Numbered from the stretch's first letter, positions 25,020-34,257 are shown. The stretch: 64,000 nucleotides of DNA from Leptospira andrefontaineae (GCF_004770105.1 NZ_RQEY01000016.1:62001-126000), one strand, 5' to 3'. Made by a program: numbers and translations. Notes: generated by a model not told the origin, from the sequence alone.

Positions 25020-27380
25020 TTACTCGGAGACTTCTAGACAAACAAAAGAGATATCATCGCTAGGTTCTTTGTAATTTCTAAACTCTTCTAGCGTTTTTTT
25101 GATAAGATCAGCTAGTGATTGAGCATCTTTATCATGATTTAAGGATAATATTCGTAAAAGATTCTCTTCTCCGAAGATTTCTTCGTTATCATCGAACGTT
25201 TCAGTCACTCCGTCGGTGAACAAAACTAATTTATCACCTGGATTTAAATGAATAGTTAAGATTCTATAATCAGTTGGTAGAACACCTAATACTCTTTGAG
25301 TTTCGTTTCTAAGTTCTATTCTTCCACCTTTTCGAATACAAATCGGCGGAGTATGACCTGCATTTACGAATGAAAATGCTCCATCGCTAGCGTTATATAT
25401 CCCTGCGATGGATGTCATGAACTCGCTTCCTCTATATCTCTCGATCAAAAACAAGTTAATCGCTCTAAAAATATCAGGAAGAGAAGAAGAATTGCCCAAT
25501 TGACGGCGAATAATTCCTCTTACTGCAGAAACTAGATAACCTGACCCAAGTCCATGTCCTGATACATCTCCTAAGAATAATAACTGTCTCTTAGGAGAAA
25601 GTTTGAGAATATCTAGATAATCTCCTGAAATTCCTACTGCAGGAAGAGTAAAATAGCCTAATTGAACCGATTTTATGGTCTCTAACTCAGGTAAATGAAG
25701 AGTTTTATCCAAGACCGCCGCCATATTTAGATCTCTAACGATCCTTTTTTTCTCTACTTCATCTACTAGAAGGGAGTAGTTGCGTATGAGTAAGGATGCT
25801 AATCTAGTACATTCTTTTAAGAATCTTAGCTCACCTAGTGTGAAATTCTTACGATTGATCTTCTCTCCAACCAAAAATACTGCGATTACCTCTTTTCCTT
25901 TTTCAAAATTGAATAAAGGATATGCTAGTTGGACTTCCATCTGGTTTAAAAATTTAAACACAGACTCTCTAATCCCTAATCCATACGCTAGGTGAGAAGT
26001 AATCGTAACTTCAGTATGATTTTCGAAATAGGTCCAGATCTCGGATCCATAAGGAATTCGAATGAAGTTTAGATTTCTAAGGTCTGTGCCTGAAAATTTA
26101 TCCGCTGGGATCAATATTTGGAGTTTTTTCACTTCTAGGGCATCAACAAGTCTGCGGATCAAACTATTGATTGTCGCCCTCATAGAGATTGGAGCGCCGA
26201 TCATTACGGATAATTCTTCAAGTGCTGTGTGAAGTTTCGGATTATTCCTAAAACTCCAATAATCTATCCACTTATACAATTTATTGTTCAACGAACCTAA
26301 AAAGTAAGCAGCGGCCACTACATAGAATAAATTCCACTCTCTTTGGTGTTTTCCTAAAAATCCGGGATTCCATCTTACAAAAAATTCAAGACCGAATAAA
26401 TATCCGAAAGTTAAGATCAAGATAGAATAAATAGAAGTTAAAGAAGAGCTGAAAGCGATCTGAACTGGGACCAATGAATAAGTGTAAGTCCCGAACACAA
26501 TTAGAACTGGAAACAGGATCAAAGCCGTCATCAAATAAGGACGGATCATGAAAAAACTTTTAGTGGATCCTAACTCGGCCATTAAGAATGGAACGACCGT
26601 AATTAAGAAGAATGCTAAAACGATACTTAACTTCTTGGAAACTTCCTGAAAAGTCCCTTTGTTCCTGAATGTATGAAATACCAATTGCAAGATACAAATT
26701 CCTGCGGAGAACAGATTGAAATACATTCCATTCACAGATAAGAACTGGAATAGATCCGGATTTCCTTTTTGGGAAAGGCCTACAAATCCTGCGACCAAGG
26801 AAAATATTACCTGTGGCGCAAACCATCTGGAAGGTATTTCTTTTCCTCTTAATCTAAAGGAAACATCTAAGATCAAAAATCCTGTGAAATATAAGAAAAA
26901 GAAAAACGGAAAAAGGAAGTCGTGAAACGCTAATAAGAAGAAATTAAATAAGAATAAGGATGATAAAGACCCGAATAATAAGAAAATGTATAAATCTCTG
27001 GTATAAAAGAAAAACCAAATCGCTACTAAGAAATATAATAAGGATAAAAATATATCCGGTAAGAAATCCTTCAAAACTTCAAACGAGGATCTCATATCCA
27101 ATGAGAGACTTTTAACTATACTTCCTTCTTTTGCAAAAAAATGGAATGAGTGTCCGGATAGTCCGTAATCTGCTCCTAACTTTCGAACGATCTCATATTC
27201 GATTAGGTCTATTTTCATTCCGACAAGATTCGAATGGGAAGTGCTCGCAACAGCGATCTTTCCGTTAGGATAAAAGTAAAAAGGAAACCTTGCTTCTTTA
27301 GAATAAGAATTCAATAATCCCGAAAACAGGATCAAACTGAAAAGGATTACTGAAAGAAATACGATCAGAATATTTCTCAC
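25020..27380 (-). CDS. Multi-pass membrane SpoIIE/RsbU-type serine phosphatase
   Basis: 786 residues. After a signal-like first helix come an extracytoplasmic region (about 25-105) and a multi-helix membrane block (about 110-370). A GAF-like linker region (about 390-540) follows, then a C-terminal PP2C-type SpoIIE domain. Metal-binding motifs are intact: GISGDYLD, GDVSGHGLG (about 603-611) and FTDGVTETF (about 718-726). The layout matches 7TMR-type receptor phosphatases that dephosphorylate anti-sigma-factor antagonists. It overlaps the next upstream gene, a degenerate paralogue, by 4 bases. No STAS or HATPase partner is in the window. Confidence 0.88.
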   Translation of the reverse strand: MRNILIVFLSVILFSLILFSGLLNSYSKEARFPFYFYPNGKIAVASTSHSNLVGMKIDLIEYEIVRKLGADYGLSGHSFHFFAKEGSIVKSLSLDMRSSFEVLKDFLPDIFLSLLYFLVAIWFFFYTRDLYIFLLFGSLSSLFLFNFFLLAFHDFLFPFFFFLYFTGFLILDVSFRLRGKEIPSRWFAPQVIFSLVAGFVGLSQKGNPDLFQFLSVNGMYFNLFSAGICILQLVFHTFRNKGTFQEVSKKLSIVLAFFLITVVPFLMAELGSTKSFFMIRPYLMTALILFPVLIVFGTYTYSLVPVQIAFSSSLTSIYSILILTFGYLFGLEFFVRWNPGFLGKHQREWNLFYVVAAAYFLGSLNNKLYKWIDYWSFRNNPKLHTALEELSVMIGAPISMRATINSLIRRLVDALEVKKLQILIPADKFSGTDLRNLNFIRIPYGSEIWTYFENHTEVTITSHLAYGLGIRESVFKFLNQMEVQLAYPLFNFEKGKEVIAVFLVGEKINRKNFTLGELRFLKECTRLASLLIRNYSLLVDEVEKKRIVRDLNMAAVLDKTLHLPELETIKSVQLGYFTLPAVGISGDYLDILKLSPKRQLLFLGDVSGHGLGSGYLVSAVRGIIRRQLGNSSSLPDIFRAINLFLIERYRGSEFMTSIAGIYNASDGAFSFVNAGHTPPICIRKGGRIELRNETQRVLGVLPTDYRILTIHLNPGDKLVLFTDGVTETFDDNEEIFGEENLLRILSLNHDKDAQSLADLIKKTLEEFRNYKEPSDDISFVCLEVSE

Positions 27381-28627
27381 GGCTGTATCCCCAAATGTTG
27401 AAAGGAAATAATATTACGATCATTCCAAGTTAAGAAGAGTGCGTCTTTTCCTGGAGTTTCTATATTCTCCCAACCGATAGATGCTAAGTTCCTATCAGGC
27501 TTAGAAGCATCGAATAATTTGAAATTTTTCCCTATGAATCTAAGAGAGATCTTACCTGTTTCTTTTTGGACCATTCCTACTGCGAGGTCGTATCTCTCTG
27601 TCCAAGAAATCTCTTTTAAGTTATCTTCCACTAAAGATTTGATTTGAAGAATATTTTTTAATTCTCCGTTCAATCGAGAAGAATATAGAGTTCCTAATAT
27701 ATAACAGAGAGCTAAAACAGATACTGCATTAGTTACGCTCAAACGTAAGAATACAAAATAAAAATCTCCGGAAGGACTTTGGAAGAATTCCAGAAGTTCT
27801 CCTGGTTCTCTGGACAATAAATCTATTTTGATATCTCCTACCATTGGAGGTTCCGGGGATTCCAAAAACTTGCGGATCTTTCCTGCATTCTCCAATTCTT
27901 TTCTGTATTTTTTATTTTCTGCGATTTGAGAAGAAAGGATCTGATTATGAACAGCCAGAGCACATTTCCCTGCTAAGAAGCCTAACTCATGTCTTACATT
28001 GTCCTTTGGAATATTAGAAACCGCTAAAAATCCAAAAAGTTTTTCTCTAAATACGAAAGGAAGGATGAAGTTTGCTCTCAAACTTACAAAGTCTTCGTTA
28101 ATAATTTTATTTTGATCCGGTTCTCCTATCATGGCACCGGATCTTTTGTTCAAGATGTAAGTGAGAAGTGCCGCTCTAGGATTAATCCCTTCTAATGTAT
28201 TAACTTTTCTTTGTTTTTTATGAGCGTACGTGTATAACTCATAATGGACTAAGTCATTCTTTAAGATCGCTAACTTTCCGAAATTACTATTGGTTAGTCT
28301 TACTAATTCCGGGAATACGTTCTTGATCAATCCTTCTGAATCAAATCTTCTATGAGCTAGTCTGGAAGAACCCGGATCATCGCTTAGATATTCTGAAACG
28401 AATGTAGACTTTAAGAATCCTGAAATTTTTTCCTGTATAGGTAATATCCCGAAAACTCCGAAGACCAAACAGGTAAGTACTGCGATCTCACTTACGAATT
28501 CTATTTCTTTAGGAAGAAGATAAATACTAAGTTCGTATAGACCTAGGATAACGAATACGGAAAGTAATCGTACAGCTACAGTAATAGCTGAAGAGATAAG
28601 TCGTAGATCAGAAAAATAGGTCTTCAC
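27377..28627 (-). CDS. Membrane/GAF protein with degenerate SpoIIE-like C-terminus
   Basis: 416 residues: two N-terminal membrane helices (about 15-75), a GAF-like region (about 95-235, with FVFREKLFGFLAVSN), a short coiled helix (EKELENAGKIRKFLES-like) and a final domain. That domain aligns by eye with SpoIIE phosphatases: PSGDFYFVFLRL replaces the GGDFYD motif, and the GDVSGHG and TDGVTE metal motifs are missing (WNDRN stands near the latter). It looks like a pseudophosphatase, translationally coupled to the intact enzyme downstream, and may regulate it by dimerisation. The alignment is my own reading. Confidence 0.6.
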   Translation of the reverse strand: MKTYFSDLRLISSAITVAVRLLSVFVILGLYELSIYLLPKEIEFVSEIAVLTCLVFGVFGILPIQEKISGFLKSTFVSEYLSDDPGSSRLAHRRFDSEGLIKNVFPELVRLTNSNFGKLAILKNDLVHYELYTYAHKKQRKVNTLEGINPRAALLTYILNKRSGAMIGEPDQNKIINEDFVSLRANFILPFVFREKLFGFLAVSNIPKDNVRHELGFLAGKCALAVHNQILSSQIAENKKYRKELENAGKIRKFLESPEPPMVGDIKIDLLSREPGELLEFFQSPSGDFYFVFLRLSVTNAVSVLALCYILGTLYSSRLNGELKNILQIKSLVEDNLKEISWTERYDLAVGMVQKETGKISLRFIGKNFKLFDASKPDRNLASIGWENIETPGKDALFLTWNDRNIISFQHLGIQP

Positions 28628-28658
28628 GTTTCAGGGATTCGATACGGATTCGACAAAC

Positions 28659-29810
28659 TTAGGTTGTGTAGTATGCGTTTTCCTTCACGTAACCTTCGGT
28701 CAGGTCGCATCCCCAGAACACCATCTCTTTGTTTCCGGTATTCAATACCACATCGACGAAGATCTCGGAATTCTTTTTTAGATACTCCGACAATTTTTTG
28801 AGGGTTTCCGAATCTGCACCTTTGACCGGAAGTCCTCCGAAATAAATTTCCAAAGAGTCAAAAGGGATAGGTTCATCAAAAACTTTGCCAACTGCCATGA
28901 CCAATCTTCCCCAATTCGGATCTCCTCCGTAAATTGCAGTTTTGATCAATGGTGAATTTAGAATGGATTTACCGATCTTTCTGGCCTGGGACTCATCCTT
29001 GGATTTTTTGATACGAACTTCGATCAATTTAGTGGCGCCTTCTCCATCTCTTGCTACTTCTTTGGCAAGATCGGTGCATATTCCTAAAAGTGCCGATTTG
29101 AATTCGTTCGCATCTACGGAACCCGCAAGACCATTACTGAGCAAGGCAACAGTATCGGATGTAGAAGTATCCGAGTCTATGGTGATACAATTAAAACTTA
29201 AGTCCACGCAGTCTTTTAAGATCGGATAAACTTCTCCTTCGATCTGAGCATCAGTAAGAATATAAGAAAGCATAGTTGCCATATTCGGCTCTATCATTCC
29301 TGCACCCTTCGCCATGCCAAAGATAACTGCTTCTCCATTCGAAGATTTTATCTTTCTCACGGAAATTTTTCTACGAGTGTCGGTGGTCATGATAGCTTCT
29401 GCTACTTCATCCAGATTACCCGGTTTTAAATTCGATTTTGCCTGAGCACATGCGGGGAGAATTACCTGCATAGGCAGAGGAACTCCAATTACTCCGGTAG
29501 AAGAAGGTAGTACGGAAGTTTCCGCAATGCCAAGAGACTTTGCGATCTCGGAACAGATCTGTCTGGAATTTGAGATCCCTTTTTCTCCTGTGGCAACATT
29601 TGAGTTTTTAGAATTGATAACTACGGCTTGTAGAACTCCATCTTGTATATGTTCTTTGCCTACGATGACTGGAGCTCCCGGGAAATTATTTTTAGTAAAT
29701 ACCGCAGCAGCCTTGCAGGGTTTTTCAGAGTAGATAACTCCGAAATCTTTGGTTTTGTCTTTGATACCTATATTTGTACCAAATGAAAAAAAACCCTTGG
29801 GATAATCCAT
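28659..29810 (-). CDS. argJ: Bifunctional ornithine acetyltransferase / N-acetylglutamate synthase ArgJ
   Basis: 383 residues. ArgJ is an autoprocessing Ntn hydrolase-like enzyme that recycles the acetyl group in arginine synthesis. The self-cleavage site and nucleophile are T179 in the PNMATML motif. Other family landmarks are KNSNVATG, the internal PSSTGVIG, SDTSTSDT and GGDPNWGRL. Whether it is bifunctional or accepts only ornithine cannot be read from sequence. It begins just after a 128-bp leader with two GC-rich hairpins; no other arginine genes are in the window. Confidence 0.95.
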   Translation of the reverse strand: MDYPKGFFSFGTNIGIKDKTKDFGVIYSEKPCKAAAVFTKNNFPGAPVIVGKEHIQDGVLQAVVINSKNSNVATGEKGISNSRQICSEIAKSLGIAETSVLPSSTGVIGVPLPMQVILPACAQAKSNLKPGNLDEVAEAIMTTDTRRKISVRKIKSSNGEAVIFGMAKGAGMIEPNMATMLSYILTDAQIEGEVYPILKDCVDLSFNCITIDSDTSTSDTVALLSNGLAGSVDANEFKSALLGICTDLAKEVARDGEGATKLIEVRIKKSKDESQARKIGKSILNSPLIKTAIYGGDPNWGRLVMAVGKVFDEPIPFDSLEIYFGGLPVKGADSETLKKLSEYLKKNSEIFVDVVLNTGNKEMVFWGCDLTEGYVKENAYYTT

Positions 29811-29823
29811 GTTCTAACCTCGA

Positions 29824-29870
29824 CCGGAGGGTCCGGGATCTCGGTAACGCGTAGCGCATCACCGTTTTTT
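29824..29870. promoter_or_regulatory. Two GC-rich hairpins in the argJ upstream region
   Basis: CCGGA-GGG-TCCGG (29824-29836) is followed by an imperfect stem from CGGT (29842) to ACCG (29864) with a GCGTAGCGC core and two mismatches. TTTTTT follows at 29865-29870 on the plus strand, which would read as a terminator for a plus-strand transcript although no plus-strand gene lies before it. On the minus strand the same elements form the argJ leader. Role undecided. Confidence 0.4.
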
Positions 29871-29938
29871 ATATTGAATCTCTATATTCGCGTTGGGGCT
29901 GTTTTAGGAAAAGCGTATTACGAGTAAATGCTCGGATT

Positions 29939-31330
29939 TCAAACTTCCGAAATTTCGGAATACTCTAACGGAATTGTCACAGAGAAGATAGTTCCGCCTT
30001 CCGGATTATCGAAAACTTTGACAGAACCGTGATGTAACCTAACAATATGTTTCACGATAGAAAGACCTAAGCCTGTTCCGCCTTCTTTCCTGGATCTGTT
30101 CTTATCCACTCGGAAGAATCTTTCAAAAATCCTTTCTTTATCCTCGTCCTTGATCCCGATCCCTTGGTCAATGACCTGAAAATTCACCGAGTCAGGTTCC
30201 ACCTTTGCAATTTTCAAAGTGATTGTTTTATCATCCGGAGAATAAGAAGAAGCATTCGAAATTAAATTTAAAAGCATATGCTCTAGAAGAACCCAGTCGG
30301 CAGAAATAGTCAGAGGAGAAGGCATATCCACTACTAACTTTTGTCCTTTCGGAGAAATTACTCCGTCCACAGTGAAAGAAAGATTTTCTACCAGGGACTT
30401 TAACGTGAATTCTTCAGGTTGAGCGATTGCAGATTGGTTTTCAATTCTAGTGATCGTAAGCATGTCTTCTACGATGCGTACCATTCTGTCTGTGTTTCTA
30501 GAGATTGCGTCTAAAAACCTTTTCTCATGGCTATCTTCCAAAAGTTTTAAACGGCCTAGTAATGTTTCCGTGTAACCTTTGATAGAAGTGATCGGTGTTT
30601 TTAATTCATGAGAAGCATTTTGTACGAACTGTTCTCTTATCAGATAAGATTGTTTTTCTTCCGTGATGTTTCGAATCACTCCGATAAACATCAATAGATT
30701 TCCGTTCGTTCGAAGCGGATACATTTTGATTGCGTAAAAATTTTGGCTTAGATCCAGCTCTGTTTTAGGTTCACTCTTTCCGGAAAGATTTCTTTTTATA
30801 AAGTCTAGAAGTCTCGGATCTTTGACTGCATCTTCTACCTTTCTAGAACCTGAATTAGGTTCGATCAAGGAACCGGGAATACTTCTGTTTTGAAAAACGA
30901 TAGAGCCTTCCAGATCGACCGAGAATACACCTTCTTTCAAGTTTTGTAATACTGAATCGAACTTTTCCTTTTCGATGGTAAGATCCACGAATTGGTGTTT
31001 CAAACGTCCGGACATTAGATTGATGGAGACAGCAAGATCAGCTAACTCTTGGATCTCAGGAAGACTTAGCTCGGAGCCGAAATCTCCAGCGTTGATCTCT
31101 CCAGTTTTCATCTCGATCTGGTTGAGAGTTTGTGTTACGCTTCTAGCAATGGAGAAGGACATATAAAAAGTCCCAAACATTGCGAGAAGGATATAAGCAG
31201 AGAATAAAAGTATTTTCAGGTCAGGGTTGATCAAGTCCTCTAAAAAGAGGACGATCCCCGCGACAGCCATAAGGAAAACGAGTAGAAGCCAGTTACTTAA
31301 GAGTAGTTTAGAAAATAAGCTACGCCTCAT
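29939..31330 (-). CDS. PhoR-type sensor histidine kinase
   Basis: 463 residues from ATG 31330 (TTG 31345 is an alternative). Two N-terminal membrane helices (about 10-65) enclose only a short loop. A HAMP-like segment, a PAS domain (about 125-225) and the HisKA dimerisation domain come next; QNASHELKTPI holds the phospho-acceptor H241. The HATPase region has LLNLISNASSYS (N-box), DQGIGI (G1) and GGTGLGLSIVK (G2). The short extracytoplasmic loop suggests intramembrane or cytoplasmic sensing, as in PhoR. It overlaps the response-regulator gene by 11 bp. Confidence 0.92.
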   Translation of the reverse strand: MRRSLFSKLLLSNWLLLVFLMAVAGIVLFLEDLINPDLKILLFSAYILLAMFGTFYMSFSIARSVTQTLNQIEMKTGEINAGDFGSELSLPEIQELADLAVSINLMSGRLKHQFVDLTIEKEKFDSVLQNLKEGVFSVDLEGSIVFQNRSIPGSLIEPNSGSRKVEDAVKDPRLLDFIKRNLSGKSEPKTELDLSQNFYAIKMYPLRTNGNLLMFIGVIRNITEEKQSYLIREQFVQNASHELKTPITSIKGYTETLLGRLKLLEDSHEKRFLDAISRNTDRMVRIVEDMLTITRIENQSAIAQPEEFTLKSLVENLSFTVDGVISPKGQKLVVDMPSPLTISADWVLLEHMLLNLISNASSYSPDDKTITLKIAKVEPDSVNFQVIDQGIGIKDEDKERIFERFFRVDKNRSRKEGGTGLGLSIVKHIVRLHHGSVKVFDNPEGGTIFSVTIPLEYSEISEV

Positions 31331-32114
31331 TGAATCTGTAACCAATCCCGCGAATGGTTTCTAACCTCTCCTTCTCTTCTCCTAGTTTATCCCGGAGTCT
31401 TTTAATATTAACATCAACAGCGCGATCCGTCACGTAAATATCTTTGCCCCAAACCTTATCTAGAAGTTTGTCTCTGGTAAATGCAACGCCTGTATTGGTC
31501 ATAAATAGATAAAGAATTTTATACTCGATCAATGTAAGATCGATTTCTTCATTATTAATGAATACTTTGTGAGCTTTTGGGTTTAAGAAAATTTTGCCGA
31601 CCGTGATGTTTCCTTCTTGGTCTTGCTCATCTTCTCCTTCTCCCGATCTTCTTAATACGGAACGAACTCTTGCGATGAGTTCTCTGGTGGAGAATGGTTT
31701 TCTAACATAATCGTCCGCACCAAGCTCCAGTCCTAAAACTGCGTCGGTCTCTCCGGACTTTGCGGTCACCATAATGATTGGAAGAGAATATTTTTCTTTG
31801 ATCCTTTTGCAAAGATCCATTCCCCCGATACCTGGAAGCATTAGATCCAATACCACCAAGTCGGGCAGATTTTTTTCGATCCTAGGAAGCACCTCTAAAC
31901 CGTTTTGGCAGGTGTCAACTTGGTAGCCATTCTCTTCTAAATGAAATTTGATCAGTTCTGCGATATCCTCTTCGTCATCTACTACGAGGATTTTTTGGCC
32001 TGGGCTGCCGGAAGCATTTTTCATAAATTCGCTGAAGCTCTTTCTCCTACGCCTCGGAGGATTTTTATCGTTAGTCGTCGGGGTGGAGGATCCTTGGATT
32101 TGGATAGGTTCCAT
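31320..32114 (-). CDS. PhoB/OmpR-type response regulator
   Basis: 264 residues. The receiver domain spans about 40-155 with acidic pocket VVDDEED, phospho-Asp D90 in VVLDLMLPG, and KPF as the conserved Lys. The winged-helix DNA-binding domain follows (LTLIEYKILYLFMTN ... VDVNIKRLRDKLGEE). A 38-residue N-terminal extension rich in Pro, Arg and Ser precedes the receiver and is unusual for the family. It is cognate to the overlapping PhoR-like kinase; a phosphate role is inferred only from resemblance. Confidence 0.92.
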   Translation of the reverse strand: MEPIQIQGSSTPTTNDKNPPRRRRKSFSEFMKNASGSPGQKILVVDDEEDIAELIKFHLEENGYQVDTCQNGLEVLPRIEKNLPDLVVLDLMLPGIGGMDLCKRIKEKYSLPIIMVTAKSGETDAVLGLELGADDYVRKPFSTRELIARVRSVLRRSGEGEDEQDQEGNITVGKIFLNPKAHKVFINNEEIDLTLIEYKILYLFMTNTGVAFTRDKLLDKVWGKDIYVTDRAVDVNIKRLRDKLGEEKERLETIRGIGYRFNEA

Positions 32115-32262
32115 CCCTTCAGATTGTCAGAAAATCGTTACAAAAGGTTTACACCAATATTACAATCGCCGGAAAAAGATTATTCTGGGCTTCTTCTTAT
32201 GACAACCAGTAAACAAAAAGGAATATGTTCCTTTTTGAGTTCTATATTAGACGAGGGGTTAC

Positions 32263-32676
32263 TCAATCCCTATCCTTAATAATTTCGTTTAACTCGCTGA
32301 TTAGTTTTCTTTGGCGGAAAAGGACATAAAGAACAAATCCTGAAAATAAAACCAAACCCAAAACGTAAACCCAGAGTAGACCTTTTAATCTGCTCTGTTC
32401 TTCTTCGATCGCTTTGATTGTAGTTAGGTGTTCGACTAAGAAAAAGTAATTATCGGATTGGGCCCAGGATTTTCTGGCTTCTTCCCTGATCTGGGTGATC
32501 AGAACATCCGCTTCTTGTTTACTCATGTTTTGGATGAGTGGGAAGACAGAGTCTAACTTCATTTCTAAGAATTCTTTTGCAGTTAATTTGGTCTCAGGTT
32601 GTTTTTCTTGTGCGGAGATTTGGTTTCCGAAGGTAAGCAATAAAGATAAGGCGATCCCAAAACTGAAATATTTCAT
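32263..32676 (-). CDS. Exported/membrane protein at the end of ECF sigma operon
   Basis: 137 residues from ATG 32676, which overlaps the preceding stop as ATGA and has AGGA 8 nt upstream. A signal peptide (MKYFSFGIALSLLLTFGNQI) leads into a helical region containing MKLDSVFPLIQNMSKQE and then a C-terminal membrane helix (about 108-128) and a short charged tail. Helices before the anchor are reminiscent of Spy-like sensor regions. It is the third gene of the sigma/anti-sigma operon, so an accessory role in sensing is likely. Confidence 0.65.
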   Translation of the reverse strand: MKYFSFGIALSLLLTFGNQISAQEKQPETKLTAKEFLEMKLDSVFPLIQNMSKQEADVLITQIREEARKSWAQSDNYFFLVEHLTTIKAIEEEQSRLKGLLWVYVLGLVLFSGFVLYVLFRQRKLISELNEIIKDRD

Positions 32677-33041
32677 TCGTCGAATCCTAACTTGTTTTTC
32701 CATTCCTTGGTATAAGGACTCTTATTTTGCACAAGATAAATCCCTATTAGAACCGTAAAAAGCAGGAACAAAAAGCCGCTAGTAGCTAAAATCGCATGTA
32801 AAATCCCTGTTTGGAAGAGAAAATTCCAATCCGTAAACAAAAGAACGGTTAAAGGAGAAAAAGCCAAGATCAGGATTGTGATCAAGATCAGCCGGATATG
32901 CCTCAGATGGATCAAATGAAGCATTACTTTTTTCTTAAGCATAGGTGGTACATCGTCGTTCACCCTGCCTTCCGGAGGTTTTACAAAAAAATCCAATTGC
33001 TCCCGCAACTCGTCGGGAAGTTTATCTTTTTCCGTGCTCAT
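32673..33041 (-). CDS. Membrane protein, candidate anti-sigma factor
   Basis: 122 residues. A cytoplasmic N-terminus of about 45 residues (ELREQLDFFVKPPEGRVNDD) is followed by two membrane helices (about 52-75 and 83-105) and a short basic tail. The start overlaps the sigma-factor gene by 20 bp. No zinc-binding anti-sigma motif is present. The position directly after a sigma gene and the topology suggest it sequesters the sigma factor at the membrane; this is inference. Confidence 0.65.
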   Translation of the reverse strand: MSTEKDKLPDELREQLDFFVKPPEGRVNDDVPPMLKKKVMLHLIHLRHIRLILITILILAFSPLTVLLFTDWNFLFQTGILHAILATSGFLFLLFTVLIGIYLVQNKSPYTKEWKNKLGFDE

Positions 33042-33609
33042 CGTCTTTCTTCAGCCAATCGCGTAGGATTTCTTTCCCTCGAAAAATATAACTCTTTAAA
33101 GTATTCATTTTCAAGTTTAAATTTTCGGAGATATCTTTATAGGACATATTCTCGAAGTAGTGTAACGATATAGGTTTCCTATATAGCTCGGGTAACTTGT
33201 CTACCAGGGATCTGATCTTTTCCGTGGTTTCTTTTTCTAATACTTCGGATTCTTGAGAGGAGAAATTGTCTCCCAGCTTCTCGCTGGATAACGTATCTAT
33301 TGGAGCATCTATCTCCGGGTGCTCTTTACGGTATCTGCGGATGATCTCATTTCTTGCAATGGAGAAGACCCAAGTGGAGAATTTGGACTTTCCTCTGAAT
33401 GTGGACAATCCTTCGAATGCTTTCAGAAAAACATCCTGTGTAAAGTCCTCTGCTTCCGCTTCGTTTCGGAACGCTTTTTTTGCCTGAGAATAAACCATCG
33501 CCTCATACTTTAATACGAGTTGTTCGAATGATTCAAAATCTCCGGCTAGAACTTTTTGAATATTGGCCCAATCCTCCGGATCGCATAGGATTGGTTCTTC
33601 CGGTTTCAT
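33022..33609 (-). CDS. ECF RNA polymerase sigma factor
   Basis: 195 residues of sigma-70 group 4. Region 2: YEAMVYSQAKKAFRNEAEAEDFTQDVF then FRGKSKFSTWVFSIARNEIIRRY. Region 4: LPELYRKPISLHYFENMSYKDIS with helix-turn-helix LKMNTLKSYIFRGKEIL. The first gene of a tight three-gene set with two membrane proteins, and only 53 nt after a small membrane protein gene on the same strand, so a longer transcript from 34228 is possible. The targets are unknown. Confidence 0.93.
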   Translation of the reverse strand: MKPEEPILCDPEDWANIQKVLAGDFESFEQLVLKYEAMVYSQAKKAFRNEAEAEDFTQDVFLKAFEGLSTFRGKSKFSTWVFSIARNEIIRRYRKEHPEIDAPIDTLSSEKLGDNFSSQESEVLEKETTEKIRSLVDKLPELYRKPISLHYFENMSYKDISENLNLKMNTLKSYIFRGKEILRDWLKKDDEHGKR

Positions 33610-33662
33610 GGGAGTAATAATAAACCTATTTTATGGAAGGATCGGATTTCAGTAGGACCGAT

Positions 33663-34055
33663 TCACTTCCTAGGAGACCATTTATAATAACAGAGAAGAC
33701 CTAAGCCTGTACCAAGGGGGATCAATCCTCCTAGCATCGCTAAAGATTTTCCTAATACTAAAATGAAAGTAACGGAAAGAGCTACACCAACAAAGGTAAG
33801 TATCAGTCCTAAGAAGAAGGAATAAAGACGCAGATCAAATTTTTCTTTTTGATAAAGGCCTGCTTTGATGATCGCCATTCTCTGACGATACCACCAAAAG
33901 AATAGGAAGAATAATAATAACCATCCGAAGATGATGCCTACGATCGGAATACTATACAGGATCGCTTTGTATTCTCCACCAGGCTGACTTGCTTGGATGG
34001 CGAACTTGATCTCTTCTAGACTGCGAAAGAGGGCTTCCTTTTCTTCCGGAGTCAT
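33663..34055 (-). CDS. Small membrane protein (DUF6249-like)
   Basis: 130 residues: an amphipathic N-terminus (PEEKEALFRSLEEIKFAI), then three membrane helices (about 32-52, 75-95, 102-122), with the basic linker RQRMAIIKAGLYQKEKFDLR between helix 1 and 2. RxAIIxxGxY is typical of small DUF6249-type membrane proteins often found next to ECF sigma factors. The ATG overlaps the stop of the small 58-residue gene upstream (ATGA), so the two are coupled. Confidence 0.65.
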   Translation of the reverse strand: MTPEEKEALFRSLEEIKFAIQASQPGGEYKAILYSIPIVGIIFGWLLLFFLFFWWYRQRMAIIKAGLYQKEKFDLRLYSFFLGLILTFVGVALSVTFILVLGKSLAMLGGLIPLGTGLGLLCYYKWSPRK

Positions 34056-34228
34056 CTGCTAAGAACCGCCACCTTAAGTGAAGAAGTTTCTCCCTTTTTA
34101 AAGTAAGGGATTTTTTGTTCAATGCCAGGTCTGCCGGCGAGAGACTCATACCAGTCTTCTTCTTTCCAGCTTTCTTTTAGATAACTAGTGCGGATGTCGG
34201 AATTAAATAGATCCTTAATTTTGCTCAT
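34052..34228 (-). CDS. 58-residue soluble protein coupled to the small membrane protein
   Basis: The frame begins MSKIKDLFNSDIRTSYLKES, continues with the acidic/aromatic segment WKEEDWYESLAGRPG and ends LKVAVLSR. Ribosome site AGGAG sits 8 nt before the ATG and its stop overlaps the ATG of the next gene as ATGA, so I regard it as real despite its size. A perfect palindrome lies about 30 bp upstream. No domain recognised; conserved aromatic and Glu clusters suggest a short helical adaptor. Confidence 0.75.
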   Translation of the reverse strand: MSKIKDLFNSDIRTSYLKESWKEEDWYESLAGRPGIEQKIPYFKKGETSSLKVAVLSR

Positions 34229-34257
34229 TGGAATGCTCCTATGTAAAATGCCTTTCG

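Noticed and set aside
32737..33173. Plus-strand frames opposite the anti-sigma and sigma genes
   Set aside because: Both are antisense to well supported genes with ribosome sites and overlapping junctions.
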